The notes under the pieces: model-generated
Seen by the model: the letters and a program-made list of their open reading frames with translations, nothing else
Database searches by the model: none
What the model was told of the DNA's origin: nothing
In this document: positions 61,067 to 64,000 of the stretch, piece by piece
Position numbering within the stretch: the first letter of the stretch is position 1
How the letters are laid out: each line of letters begins with the position of its first letter
Position numbers and translations under genes: made by a program
Assembly: GCF_016722895.1 (NCBI RefSeq)
Contig: NZ_JAEQNA010000001.1
Location: forward strand, 434,001 to 498,000
DNA: 64,000 nt
Direction of reading: 5' to 3'
Source of the DNA: Ramlibacter aurantiacus
GTDB taxonomy: Bacteria > Pseudomonadota > Gammaproteobacteria > Burkholderiales > Burkholderiaceae_C

Positions 61067-61525
61067 TCATGGCGTGGGAAAGAGCAGCCGGGACAGCTCC
61101 CGCGCCAGCCTGGTGACCTCGGTGTGGTCGACGTCGCGCAGGGTGTCCGCCAAGCGCGCATCGGCCACGGTGGGCGCCTTCACCCCGATGGCTTCCGACA
61201 GGCTGTTCACGCTCGCCTGCCGGTTGGCGGTCTGCTCGGGGGACTCCGCCCCGCCGACGACGGTGACCTGTTGCCCGTGCACTTTGTCGAACTCCCGCAC
61301 GAAGCGCGCGAGCGCCCGTTCGAGGATCTGGGCGGTCGCGGCCGGAATGACGAGGTCTCCGTTGGGCAGGCGACTCGCAGGTAACGGTGAATTCATGGCC
61401 GGATTGTGCGGCTCACGAGGGGAAGCGGGGTGGCCTTCCCAGCAATCGACCTCGACGGCCCTTGCAGCCGGCTGCTGTGGCGCTGTGATCGTTTCACGAT
61501 CGTTCATTGGTTTCGCGGCAAACAT
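61067..61525 (-). CDS. Hypothetical protein (152 residues)
   Basis: Protein without signal or membrane segment. The N-terminal 45 residues are probably disordered. The C-terminal part is helical: AATAQILERALARFVREFDK, then SVNSLSEAIGVKAPTVADAR, VDHTEVTRLARELSRLL. ATG 61525 has AGGTGG nine bases upstream; Met at 61396 (MNSPLPASRLPNGD) is a sensible alternative start. No family recognised. Confidence 0.55.
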   Translation of the reverse strand: MFAAKPMNDRETITAPQQPAARAVEVDCWEGHPASPREPHNPAMNSPLPASRLPNGDLVIPAATAQILERALARFVREFDKVHGQQVTVVGGAESPEQTANRQASVNSLSEAIGVKAPTVADARLADTLRDVDHTEVTRLARELSRLLFPTP

Positions 61526-61650
61526 GCATCGAAACCACCTGTAGGTGATCGGCCGCTCCCCTAACGAAGGCTTACCTCGCCCCTGGCGCTCACCCGCAGC
61601 ATGCAGGTCCTTCCCTGAGACTGGGCTCGAGGGACCTCCCCCAGTCGACT

Positions 61651-61684
61651 CGCCCCCTCCGCTTCCGGACGGGGGCGCTTTTTT
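61651..61684 (+). terminator. Intrinsic terminator in the leader of the gene at 61700
   Basis: Stem CGCCCCC-TCCG / CGGA-(C)-GGGGGCG (61651-61677) followed by C and six T (61679-61684). It ends only 16 bases before ATG 61700, whose GGGAG site is at 61690-61694. Upstream, GACTGGG and CCCAGTC (about 61619-61648) could form a competing hairpin. This looks like an attenuator or the 3' end of a small RNA. Confidence 0.75.
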
Positions 61685-61699
61685 AGCCGGGAGACTTGC

Positions 61700-61969
61700 A
61701 TGGCGTTCTCACAGGCCGAGCTCGGCACAGCCATCCATCGTGCGCTCGAGCGAGCGCGACTCAATCCCGTGCGGTCGCAGGAGGCCCGGCGCTGGACGCT
61801 GTGCGTGCAGGACGGCGCCGGACGCGCGCTGCAGACGATGGAACTGGGCACCTTGCATGAGGTCGGCGTGGTCGCCAATGAGCTGGCCCAGCGTGGCTTC
61901 GACCCCGCGGTCGACGACCCCGGCCCATGGGACTTCATCTTCTCGCCCGGGCTCGAGGTCGGTGCCTGA
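61700..61969 (+). CDS. Hypothetical protein (89 residues)
   Basis: Small soluble protein: MAFSQAELGTAIHRALERAR at the start, mid TLCVQDGAGRALQTMELGTL, end GPWDFIFSPGLEVGA. GGGAG lies before ATG 61700. It sits behind an intrinsic terminator, so read-through or a promoter inside the leader is needed. It converges with the GH12-like gene with four bases between stops. No family recognised. Confidence 0.6.
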   Translation: MAFSQAELGTAIHRALERARLNPVRSQEARRWTLCVQDGAGRALQTMELGTLHEVGVVANELAQRGFDPAVDDPGPWDFIFSPGLEVGA

Positions 61970-61973
61970 GGAT

Positions 61974-63107
61974 TTATTTGGAGACCTTGTAGTTGAAGAC
62001 CGTGATGTCGCCGGTGCCGACCACCGGCTCAACGCCCAGTTCGACGCTGGTGACGTACTCGTTGCCGACCGCCCACTTGGAGCCGCAGGCGTCGGTGCGC
62101 GTGCTCACGTAGTTGATGATCGCGGCCAGGTCGATCTCACCCGGCTCCACCGGCAGGACGGCCGGCACGAAGGCGATCATCTTCCAGCCGGTGCGCCCAT
62201 GGCTGCCGTTGAGCGAGCTGAAGTTGTAGCGCAGGCACTGGTCGGACCCCTTGGTCACGTAGATGTGGTACTGCTTGCCGGCGATGGTGGCCGTGTGGTC
62301 GAACCAGCCCGGGTTGCGGCCGCCCTTGTGCGAGCCGTAGCCACCCCAGTTGGCCAGCGGGATCATGATCTCGTGGGTGATCGACGACCCGGTGAAGCCG
62401 CTGCCCTGGTTCGCGTCCGACTGCAGCCAGATGTCGAAGGTCAGCTGGCCTTCGCCGGTGGGCTCCGAGTTGTGGCGGAAATCGAGCTTGGCCTTGAGCG
62501 ACTGCAGCGGCAACTGCAGCGGCAGCACGGTGCCCGCCGTGCGGCCCGCGGGTGCGACCTGCGAGTTGCTGCCGTCGGGCAGCTGCACCGGGTGGCCGCT
62601 GATCAGGTTGGAGTTGCTGAAGTGGCCCGGCTTGGCCCCGTAGACGATGGACGGGAAGCCCTTCACCTCGGTGGTTCCCTGCGGCCAGCGCCACTTGGTG
62701 CGGAAGGCCACTTCGCCGTTCGGCCCCGCCTGCGGGCTGCGTCCGACGTACTGCTCGTACTGGCCGGAGGACACCCCCTCCGTCAGGCCAGCCGCGCCCC
62801 AACGGTCATCGGTGATGAGGTAGGCATCGCTCGCGTTGCCCACCTGCAGCCACAGGTTGCGGTGGCTGGCGATGGCAATCTCGGGAGGCAACGCGCTGGC
62901 GGCATTGGCGGCCTCGGGCTTCGGCGCCGCCGTCGCGCTGGCCGGCGCGGTTTCGGGGGGCGCAGCGCTTTCTGCCGAAACCTGGGATCCGTCTTCCAGC
63001 AAGTGGGCGCGCTCCATGGCGCCACCTCCGCCGCCGCACGCAGCAAGGAAAGCCAGGGAAGCGAGGGAAGCAACGGTGCCGGCGCGCAAGGAGAGTCGTT
63101 GGGTCAT
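61974..63107 (-). CDS. GH12-like glycoside hydrolase lipoprotein
   Basis: Lipoprotein of 377 residues with a glycoside hydrolase family 12-like (endo-glucanase/xyloglucanase) domain. The signal ends in LAFLAAC (lipobox) and is followed by a Gly/Ala/Pro-rich spacer to about residue 75. Domain landmarks are EIAIASHRNLWLQVGNASD, GTTEVKGFPSIVYGAKPG, LTFDIWLQSD, the nucleophile region THEIMIPLANWG (Glu), HTATIAGKQYHIYVT, and the acid/base region NEYVTSVELGVEPVVGTGD (Glu). Both Glu positions of the family seem kept. ATG 63107 is used; Met at 63131 adds eight residues. Confidence 0.7.
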   Translation of the reverse strand: MTQRLSLRAGTVASLASLAFLAACGGGGGAMERAHLLEDGSQVSAESAAPPETAPASATAAPKPEAANAASALPPEIAIASHRNLWLQVGNASDAYLITDDRWGAAGLTEGVSSGQYEQYVGRSPQAGPNGEVAFRTKWRWPQGTTEVKGFPSIVYGAKPGHFSNSNLISGHPVQLPDGSNSQVAPAGRTAGTVLPLQLPLQSLKAKLDFRHNSEPTGEGQLTFDIWLQSDANQGSGFTGSSITHEIMIPLANWGGYGSHKGGRNPGWFDHTATIAGKQYHIYVTKGSDQCLRYNFSSLNGSHGRTGWKMIAFVPAVLPVEPGEIDLAAIINYVSTRTDACGSKWAVGNEYVTSVELGVEPVVGTGDITVFNYKVSK

Positions 63108-63603
63108 GGGTCCAGGGTCCTGTTGAGGCATTCGGCGCTGGTGGGCGAGAGCGTCCGAAGTCGGTTGGTGAACGAGCTGCGACCTGCATGGGCGAGGTGC
63201 GTCTCAGCAATGGACGCGAATCTAGTAGGAGCCGTCCGACAACCTGTACGCGGACTCCTACAGACGTTACGAAACATGAGCTTGGCCATTCCGTGAGGCA
63301 GTTCACGAAATGGGGCTCGGGCGGTCCACGAGGGTAGGACTGGGCGTACACCCGCGTAGGCCGGAAGCCCAGCAGCCACGGGGCTCAGCGGCCGATCGGG
63401 GGGCGAGTGGGCGACGGCCGGGCCAGGGGCGCGGTGGACCCCGAATCGGGCCGAACGATGCGCTGGCTGAACCGAACAGTTACGGTTTTCGTGAGCTCGA
63501 GCCTCAACTGCTGAGCTGGATCAGCGGCTCGGGGGTCTTTCCGGAGGCCTGTCCCGCCCGCGCGCACAGAATGCGAGCCGAAGATCAGCACGACGAGGTG
63601 AGC
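63108..63603. other. Intergenic region with an inverted repeat
   Basis: About 500 bases between the divergent lipoprotein and dehydrogenase genes, without a convincing gene. GTAGGAG (63225-63231) and CTCCTAC (63255-63261) form an inverted repeat with partly complementary inner bases (CCGTCCG / CGCGGA), about 120-150 bases upstream of the lipoprotein start. This may be an operator or transcript start structure. Lower-GC bases at 63440-63490 are promoter-like for the gene at 63604. Confidence 0.5.
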
Positions 63604-64000
63604 ATGGCCAAGGTTCTTTTCATTGGCACCGGGATGATGGGCGGCCCCATGGCGGCCAACCTGCTGCGCGCGGGGCACGAGGTGGTCGTCCATTCACGCA
63701 CGCGCGAGCGTGCCGAGCCGGTGTTGGCCCAGGGCGCGCGCTGGGCCGACAGCCGCCCCGATGCGGCGCGTGAAGTCGAGTGCGTGATCACGATGGTGGG
63801 CGGGCCGCCCGATGTCGAGCAGATCCACCTGGGTGAACTGGTCGAGGTGGCGCGGCCCGGCACGCTGCTGGTGGACATGACCACCTCCAGCCCGCAACTG
63901 GCCGAACGCATCCACGTCGTGGCCTTGCGGCGCGGCCTGCGCGCGCTCGATGCGCCCGTGACCGGTGGGCCGCAGGGCGCGCAGGCGGGCACGTTGACGG
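63604..64000 (+). CDS. 3-hydroxyisobutyrate dehydrogenase-family protein (3' end outside window)
   Basis: First 132 codons of an NAD(P)-dependent beta-hydroxyacid dehydrogenase. The Rossmann motif VLFIGTGMMGGPMAANLLRAGH opens the protein. VECVITMVGGPPDV, GTLLVDMTTSSPQLA and the substrate-binding DAPVTGGPQGAQAGTL (DAPVSGGxxGAxxG family motif) follow. Full members have about 290 residues, so roughly half is missing. GAGGTGAG precedes ATG 63604. Confidence 0.9.
   Translation, partial: MAKVLFIGTGMMGGPMAANLLRAGHEVVVHSRTRERAEPVLAQGARWADSRPDAAREVECVITMVGGPPDVEQIHLGELVEVARPGTLLVDMTTSSPQLAERIHVVALRRGLRALDAPVTGGPQGAQAGTLT

Overview
The window comes from a high-GC, soil- or plant-associated betaproteobacterium. 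Burkholderiales is the best fit, and Comamonadaceae (Variovorax/Ramlibacter-like) is likely. This is inferred from GC of about 70 %, four Bug-type tripartite tricarboxylate (TTT) binding proteins, a DUF4148 protein, a BoxR/benzoate-CoA ligase locus and Comamonadaceae-style intergenic repeats. No 16S gene or other taxonomic marker is present, so the genus is not fixed.

Layout. 1-5799 (minus strand) holds a very large AsmA/DUF748 envelope protein, cut by the window edge, then MarC and a BCCT osmolyte transporter. 5966-16609 is an aromatic-type catabolic block. An operon read leftwards from 12190 encodes an extradiol-type VOC dioxygenase, an FAH-family hydrolase, fumarylacetoacetase, an amidohydrolase, a cyclase-family hydrolase and a Bug protein. 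A flavin monooxygenase is divergent from it across an operator-like repeat region, and a LysR regulator and two more Bug proteins follow. 16842-24092 (plus) is a second catabolic block: acyl-CoA ligase, Bug protein, sulfatase, amidohydrolase, LuxR-type regulator and MFS transporter. 24132-34149 is mixed: a repeat-bearing lipoprotein, a membrane-tethered trehalose-6-phosphate synthase, outer-membrane phospholipase A, an AraC regulator, a disulfide-reductase-like flavoprotein, glucose dehydrogenase, and secreted VCBS and DUF4148 proteins.

34549-39581 carries tRNA-Arg, a LOV-domain (blue-light) hybrid histidine kinase, and a divergent nfeD-floA-small membrane protein operon. 39596-43477 is the most distinctive part. 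Two nearly identical ECF/HrpL-like promoters each drive a module with a CesT-type type III secretion chaperone. The first module also encodes a 620-residue low-GC protein with kinase-like motifs, a probable translocated effector. No secretion apparatus genes are in the window.

43491-46765 has an MHYT hybrid kinase, a lone response regulator, two very small proteins and tRNA-Pro. 47654-55108 is a benzoate uptake and activation locus (boxR, benzoate-CoA ligase, a five-gene Liv-type ABC transporter); the ring-attacking boxABC genes are not beside it. 55227-58855 has a truncated flavin reductase, yggX, an MnmC with a degenerate methyltransferase half, and dusA. 58862-60096 is a gene-poor, lower-GC scar with a possible restriction-gene remnant. 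The right end has small secreted or unknown proteins, a leader with an intrinsic terminator, a GH12-like lipoprotein and the start of a 3-hydroxyisobutyrate dehydrogenase-type gene.
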